64,000 nucleotides of DNA from Lateolabrax maculatus. Taxonomy: Eukaryota; Chordata; Actinopteri; Acropomatiformes; Lateolabracidae. Below, piece after piece: positions 1 through 13,253 of the stretch (position 1 is the first letter of the stretch; each line of letters opens with the position of its first letter). The notes beneath the pieces were generated by a model that saw only the letters and a program-made list of their open reading frames with translations, was not told the DNA's origin and ran no database searches. The DNA lies in assembly GCA_031216445.1 (NCBI GenBank), contig CM062205.1, positions 19,113,501 to 19,177,500 on the forward strand. The letters are read 5' to 3'. The position numbers and the translations under genes were made by a program.

Positions 1-1282
1 AAAGGTCACATTTGACTGTAATACTGATATTGCCTGCAAGAAAATGAGGGCTGCAACCAAAGAGTGTATTCAATTATTGTTTAGCCTTTCAAATGTCAGA
101 AAATTGTGAAAAATGCCGAAGATTATGTTTGCAAATATCTTGTTTCGTTCAACCAACAGTCCAAAATCCAAATATATTCAATGTAATATCACATATGTCA
201 AAGAAAATCAGTGGCAAATCAATCAATCTATCAAATTTTTCTGTTGATTGACTAATAGATAAAAAGACTAATTGTTGGCACTCTAAATATATATATTTTC
301 CATCACAGCTTGTAAAAGTGAAGGATGGAATATTTATGAGGTTTTCCTGTCCAATCATGGCTTCACTTCCAAAGTGAAATAAACTAGACCTCAGCTCTTC
401 AGGCAGGATTTTCCACTCTCTGTTGACAGAGTCGAGCTGATTTCGGAGGATTTGTGCTCCCCAAGGTCAAGGCTGTCCTCCTCTGGCTTGTAGGCCTTAT
501 CAGTCTCTGCTGGAGCTGCAGTCACTCACTCCTCAGCTTCTGCTGGATGAGTTGACCCCCTCCTCAGAAGGGAGGATGGGGATGAGGTTTGAGGTCACTG
601 ATAATGTTTAAGTGGGATGACTGGATGTTACATTTTTATCTAACTGAACAGGAGATGAAAGAAGTCATGAAGAAACACAACAAATTGGAAGTCCCTCCTT
701 ACAGTAGTTCCACCGTACAGCCAACAGAGGGCGGAGTTCTTCCTTTTCTCTGTCCTCTTGTTCCAAAATGCTCTATTTACTCTCTTCTCTTTGTACAGTA
801 TTTAAAGTGTCTCCATGTTTGCCTAAAGCATAAATTTAGAATATCAGAATGGTTACACCGTGAGTAAGAATATCTAAGATTAGACACGCAGATCAGCACA
901 GTCAAACACAGCTCTTTCCTTGTGAGGCTTTGAGGTGAATTAGGACTCAGCACAAGCCTGTGTGTTGTGCAATCAGCCTTTTCAATGACACACTAACTTA
1001 CTGGCCTTATATCAAGCAAAGAGACTTATCAGCTACAAAACACAAATGCTCACACTAGCTGTGCGGTAATCTCAAGCTGTGCTGCACCACTACCCACTTA
1101 GGGCGACCACAGGCTCATTAAACGTCGCCTTAAAGGAGAAATAAGTAGTGTTTTTACTGCCTCATGGTACATCATGTATATTCTGGGAATTGATAGGGAC
1201 TTAGCAGTTTGCCACATACTGGCATTTATGATGCATTTTAAAGTTAATTTTCCAGCTGAAGTGTTTGTTTTGGATGAAACTG
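1..1282. other. Left-end non-coding or relic DNA
   Basis: No gene is recognised. The minus strand has an open frame of about 105 codons (149-466, no convincing start) overlapped by a second minus frame of about 45 codons (391-527). I recognise neither. The rest holds nothing distinctive. Confidence 0.4.
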
Positions 1283-1286
1283 CCCC

Positions 1287-1336
<50 letters not shown>
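1283..1336. repeat. C21 run followed by (CA)17
   Basis: A homopolymer of C runs directly into a CA microsatellite. The two overlapping open frames here (poly-Pro/His-Thr on one strand, Cys-Val/Gly on the other) come from the repeat and are not genes. Confidence 0.95.
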
Positions 1337-1337
<1 letters not shown>

Positions 1338-1474
1338 GCATTTTCAATTCCTAAACATTGAAAGGTTGTTATGCGCAACTGTAAGTGGAACATCACCTCT
1401 TCACTAGAAATATATTATTTGAATATTTGTGTCAATTACAAGCAAACATGCAGCAGTGGGAGATCGGAACCTTT

Positions 1475-1745
1475 AGTTAAGTACACGTTACAATACCATA
1501 ATTTACAAATACTTTGTTAGTAAGTATGTCTTGAATTCTAAATGAGTAAAAGTGCAGAGTTTTTTCAGCAAAATTTACTTAATATATATATAAAGTAAAA
1601 GTACTCAATATACAGAAAAATAAGTATTATATTATTATGCATTTAATCATTATTACAGACGCTTTAATGTTGTATGCTGTTGTAGTTCAAAATAAGAATA
1701 ATGGAAATACTCAAGTAAGGTCCAAGTACAATTGTAGATCTCACT
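1475..1745 (+). repeat. Family E copy 1, diverged
   Basis: The stretch carries aaagtaaaagtactcaatat, agtattatattattatgca, cgctttaatgttgtatgctg and a final tactcaagtaaggtccaagt, all typical of this repeat type. Its ends are unclear. No coding capacity. Confidence 0.55.
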
Positions 1746-4700
1746 TCTGGAAACATGACATACTGCAGAAAACTGTCAGGGGTGCTACATCTCCTTACAA
1801 GCCATAGATTACTTAACAGTCGTATAACTTCCCATTTTTTTCCCAGAATGTGTGCACATCTTTCAAAACACTGACAGGACAGCTAATCAGCCCGATGACT
1901 GTTGAGAAATCAGCGGCTAAGGATAGCCAAGTACGAGCAAAACAGGGTTTGATTTCTGGAATATGTTGTCATTTGTCGGCCCACGTTCACCGTAACACTG
2001 CGTGGGTTTAGTTTCTGTATACATTCCCTTCCCCACATCCCAATTTGTGTGATCCGGTTCTTGTCTGTATAAGGTTTGACAGCCAGGACACCATGATTGC
2101 CTCTTTTCATGTCTCATGGTATGTTTGCCAAATTCATATGGGAGGATTGTGGTCATCCTGCAGGGTGAAACTAGCCTCAGAGTAGGAGAGTGAGGGAGAG
2201 AGAAAGAGGGAGGGAGGAAAATAAGAACTAGCAGCGATTAATTGTCCATAAGAGTAGCCACAGCATTGTTAGTGGTGAACCACCAGCTGCTCTTGCTGAT
2301 GTTGTTCCCATGAATCGCTCCAACATGCCCATCCACTCACTTCCACTGCCCTTCATCTCACACTGGGTGGGATGCGGCATCAATGCGAGGCTCGGCTCAT
2401 TTGGATAGCTCTGACACGTCACATCATTACAATCACGACTGGAGTTCAAAACAAACACCATCTTGGAAATGAAAGTCTTTGGCCCTGTCAGTGCCAATTC
2501 GCAGCGAAATAGGAGAAGAATAATGATGTTTTGGTTAAATGTGAGGTTGCAAAAATAGCAACAAAACAAGAGAGTGAGGGGTCAGCGTTTAAAGGAGATT
2601 TACTGTCCAATTCTCTGCTGACACGCTGGTCTCTAGAGGAGGGTTGCATTTAGAACCAAAAGGCCGGCTTCCTCCTCTGACTTCCTGACCCGTGTTTACT
2701 GAGGAACAATCTTTCTGTTGGTCTGCAGGGCTCATGGGAAGTTTGGTTTTCCACTTGCGCATTAGGGGTCGCAAAGGAAGAAGCAAAGGTCAAAGCCATC
2801 AAGCTATAAGAAGTGAGACGATGATCACAGCTTTATGATACACAATGCAACGCACTCACAGTGCAGAGAGAGCAGATGACGTGCATGTGCAGACACACTT
2901 AGGAGAGAAAGGCTTAGGGATGTGGAGAGGAATCTGGCGCTTGCTGTGTCCAGTTCCCCCCGGGCTCAGTGCGCCTCCACTAGGGACCGGACAGACCTGA
3001 CCCTGGTCCAGGTGTCGTGACCATGCGGCGGACGCTGAAACGAGATATTGCTCGGCTCCTCACTCAGCAGAGGAAAAAAATCAATGGGCTTTGTATCGCG
3101 TAGGAACAGTGGCAAGCATTCTCTCACCAAAAAAAATCCTGCCCCTGTCCCATCTGTCTCCATTCTCCAGCACTCCCAGACCTCACAACCGGCCCTGTGT
3201 GGTCAACCCTGGACTAGAGTTACACAGTCCATGTGTCCGGCTCTGGACAATACACAAAACCAACCGCCCGTGTGACCCTGCCCACTTTTCTCACACTTTA
3301 TCCCCGCAGATTTATTGAATTGGACGTGTCTTCTCTCCAGTTATTGATATTCCTCCAGATGCTGTTGATGAGGACGCACTTCTGACATGGTTGCACTTTG
3401 TGTTTGACAACAGCTCGCCTATCGTAAATGAGACTTTGGAAGTTAGCGCTTGATGATGTGTGAATTGATGGGAGCTTGGTTTTGATTAAGGGATGTTGAG
3501 CTGTGAGAATAGGATAAGTTGTTTGTGAGCCGTCCTCAGTCGACCCAACATATGGTGATGTCAAATTCCTTCTTGTTGTAGGCGTGTGATGATTTATGGT
3601 GAAAAACTGTGCTTTTATTGTTACTGCAGTTTTAATTTGAACATTTTGTAGTGCCTGTCTTTATTGCCAGAAAGAATGCTACAGATTATAATTATCTGCA
3701 GACGACTTGATGAATGCACCGCTGCAGGAGTTGTCTATTTTGTTCCATGGTTTGTGATTTTCTTTTTTACCATTACATCGCTCCATGTAGGTAGTAAACT
3801 TCTGGTTAGTGCTTGTTGTGAGAGCTGAGAGCTCAACTGCAACTTAAGAAAACCCAAATATAAAAAACACAAACAAATTTCACAACACATGCTCAGTATT
3901 TAGAAAAAAAATGTTGCAAAGAGATAAAACACTGGCAAGTGGAGAAACACACTTCACCAATTTGACGACATATAGGAAGCCTTAAGAAATGCCCTTCAAA
4001 TACAAACAACACAGTATTTCTATATTTGGTTGTCTTTTCTATATTTGCTGCATGTATTTGTATGTGGTTGTGTTTCTATATTTGCATTTCTTATGCTATA
4101 CATTTTTTTCAATTCTTGTATTTGTATAAATATAAATGTAAATATAAGTCCAGGCTGGTTGCTGTGTAGTACTGTGTACTGTTTATTGCTTTACTGTTTC
4201 CCCTCTGTCTGTGTGGTATGACAGCATATATGCTGCCACTGGTTTTAGGTGTCTGCCATGTGTGTACTATGTCTTTGACTGTTTTCACTGCGTATGTTTT
4301 CATTGTGCATGTTCAAATTTGTGCCCACACCGCATCCAATCAATCAATGACTGCTCTGAGTCTCAGGGCCACCTTAGCTTATGTTATTTGAGGAAACAAT
4401 GGGTAGTGTTGCTCAAGAAAAAGCTGTAGGTGGGTGTAGTGGGGAACTCTGTGCTGTTAAATAGCTTCTTGAGAGCTACAGGTGTTTCACCTTCAGCAGC
4501 AGATTATTCATCTGTTAAACTCCACCTTTGCCTGTCCTCTTGAGATGAAAAGTCCTTGTTACGTCGGCTCTTTTCTTTTCTGTGACCTGCCGTGACTCCC
4601 AGAGAGCTCGTGAAGTATATCCGTCCTCGCTAAAATGGAAAATGATGAGGAAATGAGCAAAACTCAAGCTATGTGGATAGAGATCAAGGAGCCTATGGCA

Positions 4701-7700
4701 GAAAGATTTCCTCGGAGTTAAATAGACAAAGGTGTAAACAGCATTTTATGTTCTCAAAGGGGCCACTATACATCACCATTTTACCTCTTTGATTGTAATT
4801 TTGCAAAAGCTTCCCCAATCCCTCAAAGAAAACAACTCTGAGGGATTTTGTGTGATTGCCCAGTCCAAACACAGCACAACCCGAAATAGAGTTTGATGTC
4901 CAAGATGAGTCTAAGCTGCTTCTTTTCCCTCTTTTTCTTTAAAGCAAACAACCCTCTGGGTCTTTGAGGCTGGTCCAGTCCAACTGCCCCCAACTGTTCC
5001 CCACTCCGCCTCTCTTTCTCCTCTCCCTCTTTCAGACTGTCTTCTCCCCTGGCAGTGAAAGAAAGTGCAGCTGTGTGGAGTCCTTAGGGTTGAATGAGAA
5101 GAATCAGCCCATTTGGTTGACTTTCCTGGCCAAAGCTATAATTTTCTGCTGCCAGGGCCTAACATCCAGTCCAGAGCAGTTCCTGGGCTCCAACTGGTAT
5201 CCAACAGGACAATGGGGATTATCCTAGAGCCATATACCACACAGGGGTCCAATTGCCTGTCTGCCAAAATGTGGAAGCACCTACTGGTCCAGACCTAAAC
5301 ACTACCTTATTAACAAGTCAATTAGTCCATTTTTGAGCCTTTAAAATTGCCAGGTCTACTTGTTTCTGACACAAAGCTACTTGTTTCAGGAATTATGAGA
5401 ACCAAATGTCATTTTTTCTTAATGCTACCACCGGATTATGTCTCATTTCAAGGTATTGACACACATTTCTACTGTAGAAGGATTCCTCAAACAAGAGAAA
5501 CTTGAGAATTGAGAACAAGAGGAATTACTTCACCCCAATGGCATAGTTTTTCTCTTGATTTGGGAACAATGAGATCTGAAAGCTGAATGTGACACTAAAT
5601 GACTTGTCAAGACAGATGTTTACTATAATTTGACCAGTAACATGTGTGTCAGCAAGTTTGCCTGTTTGTGATATGGAGCTTTAAAAAGCCAAACACGGCT
5701 ATGAATTATGCATTGAGTTCGGTTTTAGCTTTTGCGAGCGGTTTAATGTCATTATCATGCCCTCAGAAACATATACAGCACTGCTTGTGTATGTTTCCAG
5801 TAAGCACTATTAGTGTCACATCAGGCCCAAATGGCAGCCCACGTGACTCTGTCAACCCAGGGGAGTACTCACATTATTGCTGTGTTGTGTGACAGCTGAA
5901 TATGGAAACACTTTTTGCGCTTGTTAAATACTTTCTGGTTTGCCTTTTTTCTTGCCTCGCACTCTTATAGGTTCTACAAAGTCTAGTAAAATAGAATGGC
6001 TTTCCCAGAAATGAAACTTTATTGTCCCCCTCAGCCCACCCGACTCGTAAATAATGGCACATTTACCAAAAATCCCAAGCCGACAGCCCCCATCGTCACA
6101 CCATTACCAGTACCACTATATGCCAAAACCGCTGCCAAAATACACCCAAACAATCCCCCTTTCTCCTCATTGAAACCTTCCAACTGTCTGTTAACAGTGT
6201 TTACTCCATTATAGCCCTTCAACTCAACACTCAGAGGGAAGAACGGTCCAAATGCTGTCGGTGGGAACTGTATGTACATCATTAAAGTCCGGTCTTCATT
6301 TTTAACTTTCCTTATCATAATAAAGAACTTCAAGTACTTCACCAGACATGCACATGCATCAGAGGACTGCCTTTTTTCTGTTGACTTAAAACTGCGTTGC
6401 ACCAGCTACGGTATGTGCAACTCTGATCCAAAGTTAATAAAACTCACTTCTAGGCTTTGCAGCTAGAAATTAATTTGTAATAAGTGAGTCACAAAATGGG
6501 ATTTTGCTAATTATGCGTTTTCTTTTTATCTATAAAAAAAAACATTTTTACTTTTTACTCTGCTTTCGTGCTGGCTTGTGTTCACACGTACACTTAGAGA
6601 AAGGAGGCGGTCAGTTTCTATGTGAGACACTCATTCAGGTCTTCCGACAACGCCAGACCCCAGTCGCCCCGATCCAATAAAATCAAAGATATTATGAAGC
6701 GGAGGATGAAATGATTTCCACATGAGCACCATCCCTACAGGGGAAACCTATTAATACGTTTAATATGGTGACCTCAATCATTTACCTTATTTTAATAAAA
6801 CCTCAGTCTCGGGCTGCGCAGACCTGGCGTGCACAGCTGTTTCTAGGCACCATGGGAGTTCACCTTGACCCACTTTGATCATCCACATCCACAGTCCAAA
6901 CAATCCAGCTTTAATGTAGTCTACTGCGTCTACTTTGTGAATGGAGAGACAGAATGGAACAGAGTTAGCAGGTGAAGAGCAAAGATAAGTGTGCAGCTGT
7001 TGAGACAAAGGGCTGATGTGTGGGTGCAACCTTGGTAGAATACAGTGCTGGATCTTCCACTGTGGGCTATTTTCTCGCTGCATGACTCACCACATTAGAC
7101 AAGTGCACAATTTAAAAGACCAATATTGACGTACAATTTGTGCCTTTGGTGCTTACATTAGAAACTGTGACATTAGTAGAATGTGAAGCTCAAAGGCTTC
7201 TTTTTTCATGATTACGTCAGATTTTGAGTGAGTGCCTTAATCGTCTGTTTTGCTTTTGTCTGACAGTCACCACACACAGGATATGAGTCCGTCCTGTTGA
7301 TAAGCCTTTGAATCAACAGCTTCCATCACATTGCTGTTACAATTGCTGTTAAAATTGCCTTCTGCTATCCTAAGAATGTTGTGAATAAATAATGGTTGAA
7401 TACTTTGACATGATTAGAGGATGAAGAGTTGTGAAATAATAATGTTCCTGAAGTCAGAGACAGAGAGGCGTAGAGTGGATATTTGTAGAGCTCAGTGTTC
7501 AGCGATGATTTATATCCACTGAGGTAATATCAACGTTGGCGCCCTGAAAATGTCTTTGCTTCAACAAGATGCCTTGAGCCGGATAAGAGGGCCTAAAGCT
7601 CCCAGTTCAGCAGCATGATGGATGAAAGTGTTCCATCTTGTTTATGCAACCTGACACAAGGCATCTGCTGGCCTCTGGAGCGCTCACTTCATCCTGTAAC

Positions 7701-7740
7701 AACCCTCTCCGCTCCCTATTAGACAGCGAAACAGAGATTA
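1746..7740. other. Gene-poor DNA, 6 kb
   Basis: I see no supported gene. It contains the partly palindromic block at 3838-4145 and a 113-codon minus frame (2228-2569) that includes an exon-like segment discussed separately. Otherwise it is plain mixed DNA with short frames of the length expected by chance. Confidence 0.55.
3838..4145. repeat. A-rich to T-rich block, probably a dispersed repeat
   Basis: The left half is A-rich (aaacccaaatataaaaaaca, agataaaacactggcaagtg) and the right half is T-rich (tttctatatttggttgtct, tttctatatttgcatttct). The halves share complementary caaatata/tatatttg words, so the block is partly palindromic. Only one copy is in the window. Confidence 0.4.
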
Positions 7741-8440
7741 TCAAGGTATTTCAGATGAAGGAGATACAGTGGAGGGTGGAGAGAAATTACTGCTGACTCA
7801 AGGACATTACATTCATTGTTTTTTGAAACATTATCTGCATTTATTGGATTTTTTACTTATCAGTGAACAACACCTAGTTTATATCTAATATTTAGTTAGG
7901 TTTAATTTAATCTGGCTAAAGTTATGAATGGCAATGTTGAAGGGTTTGAAGGCAGAGCTTAAGTTCAAGCAATCAGACTTGACATTTATGATTTTGAGTG
8001 AAATGTCAGCTATGAAAGTGAAATGTCAGCTATTGGATAGGTTGGTCATGAAATTTGGTGCAAACATTCATGTCCCCCTCAGGATGAACCCTAACAACTT
8101 TGATGATCCCCTGACTTTTCATCTGGTCATGCAAACCTGCTGTGAAACATCAGCATGTCAGTATTGCAACTGTTTGCATGCTAACAATGAGCATTTAGCA
8201 CGACTGTAGTCTCCTTAGAATAAAAGTAAACCTCCTCATTTTTAAAACGAAAAAAAGTTTTTCAAGGTATTTCAAATGCAGGAGATAGAGTTTAGAGTGG
8301 AGGAAAATTACTGCCAACTCATGGATCTTTTTTGAAACATTATCTGCACTTTAAGAGCTTTAAGATACATCTAGTTTAAATCTGATATGTCGCTTAAATT
8401 AGTAGAGGCAGAGTTGAACAGTTTGAAGACAGAGTTTAAG
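7741..8440 (+). repeat. Diverged direct repeat flanking family C copy 1
   Basis: Unit 1 (7741-7963) and unit 2 (8262-8440) share tcaaggtatttca, then aattactgc, then ttttttgaaacattatctgc, then ctagttta and a final cagag.ttaag. Unit 2 lacks two short stretches. The units run in the same direction with a family C copy between them. This is either an old local duplication or two copies of an unnamed repeat. Confidence 0.65.
7966..8210 (+). repeat. Family C copy 1, with a small internal duplication
   Basis: It has tgattttgagtgaaatgtca, catgaaatttggtgcaaaca, ttcatgtccccctcaggatg and gatgatcccctgacttttca, as in the other C copies. The segment gtgaaatgtcagctat is tandemly repeated (about 7998-8034). 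The 93-codon open frame here is an accident of the repeat. Confidence 0.68.
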
Positions 8441-9671
8441 CCCATGTCTGAGGTTCTAGTAACAGTAGCCTACAATAAATCTTTCCAGAAAGGACTGACC
8501 TGAATTTATTACCTGTATTCATGCCACATGTTTTAGCAAACAAACACCTAAAAGCTAAAAGAAAGGACATCGTTAGTAGTGAAATAGCTTGAGCAACCAC
8601 AGATACATCACATAGCCACATCACCATATCCTGGTAAAGGTATTGTGGATCTTCTCAGTAAATTCAGGACTGTGCAGATATAGTAAAATGTTCCATCAGA
8701 TGTTATAGTATACTCAGCTGTAACATTGAGGTTTATTGTTCAGATACATTTACAGATCTATTAATCCCCTGATAATTTTTCTTGATGAAGAAAATACATT
8801 TCCAGCCAACTATTTTAAGTTTTTATGGCGTCAGGATTCTGTTATGAAATCTGGGCATGTTTCCCATTTTCCAGTACATCAAGCAGGAGAGAGTGGACGC
8901 AACCAAGCTGGAAAGTTTGGCAAACCTGCACAGGTGTGGATAGATGTGCGAAAACAGCAGCTATTTATGGTCTGAATCTCCTCAACGGGGCCAAATCATG
9001 TAACAAAACCCAACCAGCATTCACTGTTTATGCTTATGCCAACAGAGCATATTTTGTCTTTTTCAGATTAGACAAATAAATAAGTACATATGGAAATATC
9101 TGCCAAACCAATGTGCCCACGACATGCTGTAATCATTATATAGTCATGTAATGTACCATAAATATCACAGCATGAGGCAGTGATGGAGTGTGTTTGCTCT
9201 TGTGCGGGCTCGCTGTGTTTTTGAATTGTGCTCCATATGTGAAGAAGCTGACGACAATATCTCTTCCATCTATCTTTGTCGTGTGACTAACTCAAACACA
9301 ATCTCCCGTCCAGTTTTTCTCCTCTTCACTCTTTATGCCCTCAGTCCAGCTCCTTTTTAAAACAGCCATTGCTGCAGGACAAAAAACCCCTCAAACAAAC
9401 AGCTGCTTGCATAAACTTTACCTCTTCCTCTGCTAGCACACAGCATTTAAATGGAAAAACAACAAGAGAGAAAGAAATAAAGACAGCTGAAGAAAGACAG
9501 AGAGAAGCAGAGGGATGTAGAGGGAGGGAGGCCGAGACAGGCCTAGCACCAGTATAGGGAGAAAGTGCGGAGTCATGCTGTAGGAATGCTGGAGGGGGGG
9601 ATTGCTGGCGTGACTGCCCCATTTTTCACAGCCATAATCAGAGCCAGCTGTCAGAGAGAGGGCCCATAAGA

Positions 9672-9800
9672 TGAAGGGGGGGAGGGGGAGGATGGGAGGG
9701 GGGAGGACGAGGGATTGGGAGGGGAGGAAAGGAGTGGGAGTACTTGGTTTTTTGGAAGAAGTTAGAAGGCGAGAGGGGAGGGGGAAGGCAAGGAATAAGA
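9672..9800. repeat. Purine-rich G/A tract with quadruplex potential
   Basis: More than 100 bases are almost all purine on the + strand, with many runs of three or more G separated by one to a few A or GA (gggggggagggggagg and similar). Such tracts can form G-quadruplex or triplex DNA. There is no gene. Confidence 0.75.
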
Positions 9801-10044
9801 GAGAGAGAGAAGTGGGTAGAGATTGAGTCTTCGTGATGTTAATTTATTTCCTCTCCATGTGTCACGGGGTTTAAGAGTTGTGTAAAAGAATATGTCTGTA
9901 AAGAATCATGTGTAAAAAGAAAAATCGGTGTGTTTGTGTAAAGATGTCTTCGTGCACGCATGATAACCGTTAAAAGGGAGGGGTGGATCAGACTGTGGCC
10001 TTGACTCGGCCTGGCTGTAGTCTGAGCCAGGTTAAAGGAGGATT

Positions 10045-10060
10045 GGGGGGGGGGGGGGGG
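10045..10060. repeat. G16 run
   Basis: A homopolymer of 16 G in otherwise ordinary DNA. Confidence 0.95.
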
Positions 10061-13000
10061 CAGGGTGGAGCTTCCTGCCTTCCTGCTGCTTTTGGGACCT
10101 CTGCAATAAAGAATGACAGAGCAGAAGCTCCTAGACACTCTATACAGTGTCTGTATGGATACAGTCCCTTGTGTGCATACTGTATATAGAGCAGGGACAT
10201 AAAGAACAAAGACTAAAAGCCACATAAAAAGTAATGGAAAAATATTATGACTTGTAATTTTCAGATTTTCAGAGCATTATCGCAGATCAGGAACAGATGC
10301 ATCTTTGAGAATCAGCTTACAGTGCAGTAGTTGTACATTTGCACATCTGTGGATGTGGTAATGGTGCTGCTACCAGCCATGCCAGTGCTGTTACAGTCCC
10401 ACAGCTCTGAATGCAAACTCCTTGTGTGTTCATGTTTAGTCTACACTTGTACGGTACATCTTCCTTCAGCTATACGTGAGGCTCTGTAATGTTTCGTCCT
10501 GCGACAATAATGTCCTATAATATGCCAATTATAGGTCAAATTCATGAACATGTTGCTCCCTGATGATTCTTGAAAAAAGATGAGAAAAAAGGAGAAATCT
10601 TGATGACAACGATGACAGTTTCACTCATAAAACACCCTCAGCAGGAAAATAAATAAATACATTTCAGGTGAATTATTGCAAAGCCATTTCCTGAAGGAGG
10701 TTAAGGTATTATGGTCCATATACTGTGGTGAGATATCTATCTCTTAGCCCGCACTCCCTTACAGTGTACAATGACAGTGCCACGTACTTTATATGACCCT
10801 CTGTAGTTTGATGGAAAAATGCTCTAGTGGGAACGACTTGGCTTGTTGATTTTTGGGTGATTCATGGCTGTTAAAGAGGTGGCCGCCTCAAAGTTGGAGT
10901 ACCGACTTTTCACGTCAACCCCACACGCCTCTGACATAGAGCGTACCCTCGAGACTTCCAAGAAATAGTGTCACTGGCTAATGAACTTTGCAGGCACTAC
11001 ACTGATCTCTTTCTTTCCTAAGTGGGTTAAAATAAATTACCTTGTCGGTTGCATAAGGCTCCACTTGGACTGTAAGCCACAGTTTTCATGGGGAACTGGT
11101 TCTTTTCAACACATAGGCCTCCTCACCTGTTTTTGCTTTTAAAAATATCTCCCCTTCATATTATTACAATGAGCTGTCACTGAAGCACAATAGAGGACGC
11201 TCCCAAGCAGAAATTTTGAGAAACCGGTCTCTGGCATGCTATTTTAGGCTTCTGACAGAACTCCCCTTTGTGCCCACTTCCTGTGCTTGTGTCTTGATGT
11301 AAGCCGAAGTCGTGCAAACACAGGCTGAGAAACTGACAGGGGCTCGTGGCGAAAAGGCCCATGACATTTGTTAAAATCCCCACAATGTAAAGATGCCTGT
11401 GAAATGAAGAGCAGTAGGAAACCAGTGGTACTGAGGTGGTCACTGTCATTTATTCAGGTGTAAAGGTGATTTTTGTCTACTGTGGGCTGCCTTAGGTGAT
11501 TCTTCTGTGTCCCCATTATATTTCAAATACCAGTTGTGTTCAGTATATTGTAGTTTAATAGTGAACTGTTTTTGCAGTTTGTATGCAATAAATCAATTTA
11601 AAGTACTTTTAGGAAATGATACAAGATCATGACTGGATTAACCTGCTATGGCAAAACAGAACTGGTGGGCCCCGTTAAGCCCCCTGTATGTATGTGTGTG
11701 TATATATATGTGTATGTGTGTGTACATATATGTATATAGTGCATTAATGTTGCACATTTCTAATCAAATTTTCAGTTACATTTTCCCAAACCGTACAGTA
11801 AATGTAGGGTCACGCTACACTTTTGTCTTGCAAATTCTGTCTCCGTCTCCTGTTCCCTTCTGCTGAAGCCGAATTAATTCATGAGTGCGTTTCCTGTTTT
11901 GGTGTGATTCACCTCTGTTTAACTTTGACTGTGGGGATGTGCATGGTCAGCCAATTGAAACACCGATGTGTGTGGTGTGCTATCACTCACGGACTACAAA
12001 CTGCAGTATTGAGCTCTACACAGCATTATTTACAATGAACTCAGACACACGGAATCACAATCTCTCAGGGTTGAAACAGAAGACTAATGTGAAGAATAAC
12101 ATTGTGATTGATAATTGCTCCTCCATTTCCTTGGAGCACTATATTGTGGGACAATAGTTTTCCTCAACGGTATACTCAAAAATCAAGCCAATTTAGTATT
12201 CCTTATGAGACTTTTGAGTAACTTAATTTGATCACCTTTTCTCATGTGAGAGAAGTGCGTACATTCAGCCCGGCTTCCTTTCAGTCGGCCTGTTTCTCTG
12301 CCCAGGAGTTGTTTATCAGTCTGGGAGCGAGTGGCCTGTAGCCTTTCTGAGTTGCAGCCAAGTCCAAAGTGGAATGGGTTCAAACTCCAGACTTTTGACT
12401 CTGACAGTGTGTGTCGACTCTTTCTTCATCTGGCCCGGCTGGTCCATTATCAGACCTAAAGGGGCACGCCGACCCATGCCGACCCTTGCCAACCCTGATT
12501 TTGTTCAGTGCCTGCTATGAGTCTTTATACCATCGCCCCTCAGAACAAAAGGTGAGACCATGTCAGGGTTGGATAGTTTCTAAAAACCCCTCTCAGATGG
12601 TGAAGGGTTGTGTTGTATTAAAGGCATTCTGTTGACTTGTGATGCAACATAGACTGACAAATTGGACCTTTCTACTAAGTCTTTTTATGCCTTTCTCATT
12701 TGTTTCCCTTTACTGTGTCGTGCTATTTTCTTTTATCTCTTTCAGTCGTGCTTGTTCAACACACAAAGACAAAAACACACTCAACCTGCACGCAACCTCT
12801 TGTCTTAACTTTTGATCTACAGCTTCTTCCACAGTGTATAGAGATTAAGTCCGGGCTTAGAGTGTCCTCTCTTATCAATTGATTGAGGCTGAAGATGATT
12901 TTCCCCGGTTTGCACGGCGGAGCTTCCTGGGTACTTTCCATGGCACTTTCTCCTGTTTGGCAATCTGCTGCCTTGTTTACCGAGCTGCTAAACCCTGGCG

Positions 13001-13204
13001 ACACCACAGGCTGTGACTCACGCTGTGAACCCGGCAGTCGCTAGTTCAGGGTTCAGTTTACAAACAATGTTGCACAATGTGTCCTCTCTGGCCATGGTCA
13101 CACTTGTCGTCCTGATGTGCTTTTTGAGATCTGACTCTGTCATTTGCCTCGCTGAATCACTGTAGTAAATCTCCTCTGGCTATATTGATTTAAATTTGTG
13201 TCCT

Positions 13205-13253
13205 GGCATGATCACATAATGAAATCCTCAAAGTTTTATTAAGTGATCATGCC
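13205..13253. repeat. Perfect 11-bp inverted repeat
   Basis: Arms ggcatgatcac (13205-13215) and gtgatcatgcc (13243-13253) are exact reverse complements with a 27-base spacer. They could form a stem-loop. Role unknown; chance is possible in a 64-kb window. Confidence 0.7.

Noticed and set aside
1098..1407. Overlapping ORFs on both strands at a C/CA repeat
   Set aside because: Both are produced by the microsatellite and its reverse complement.
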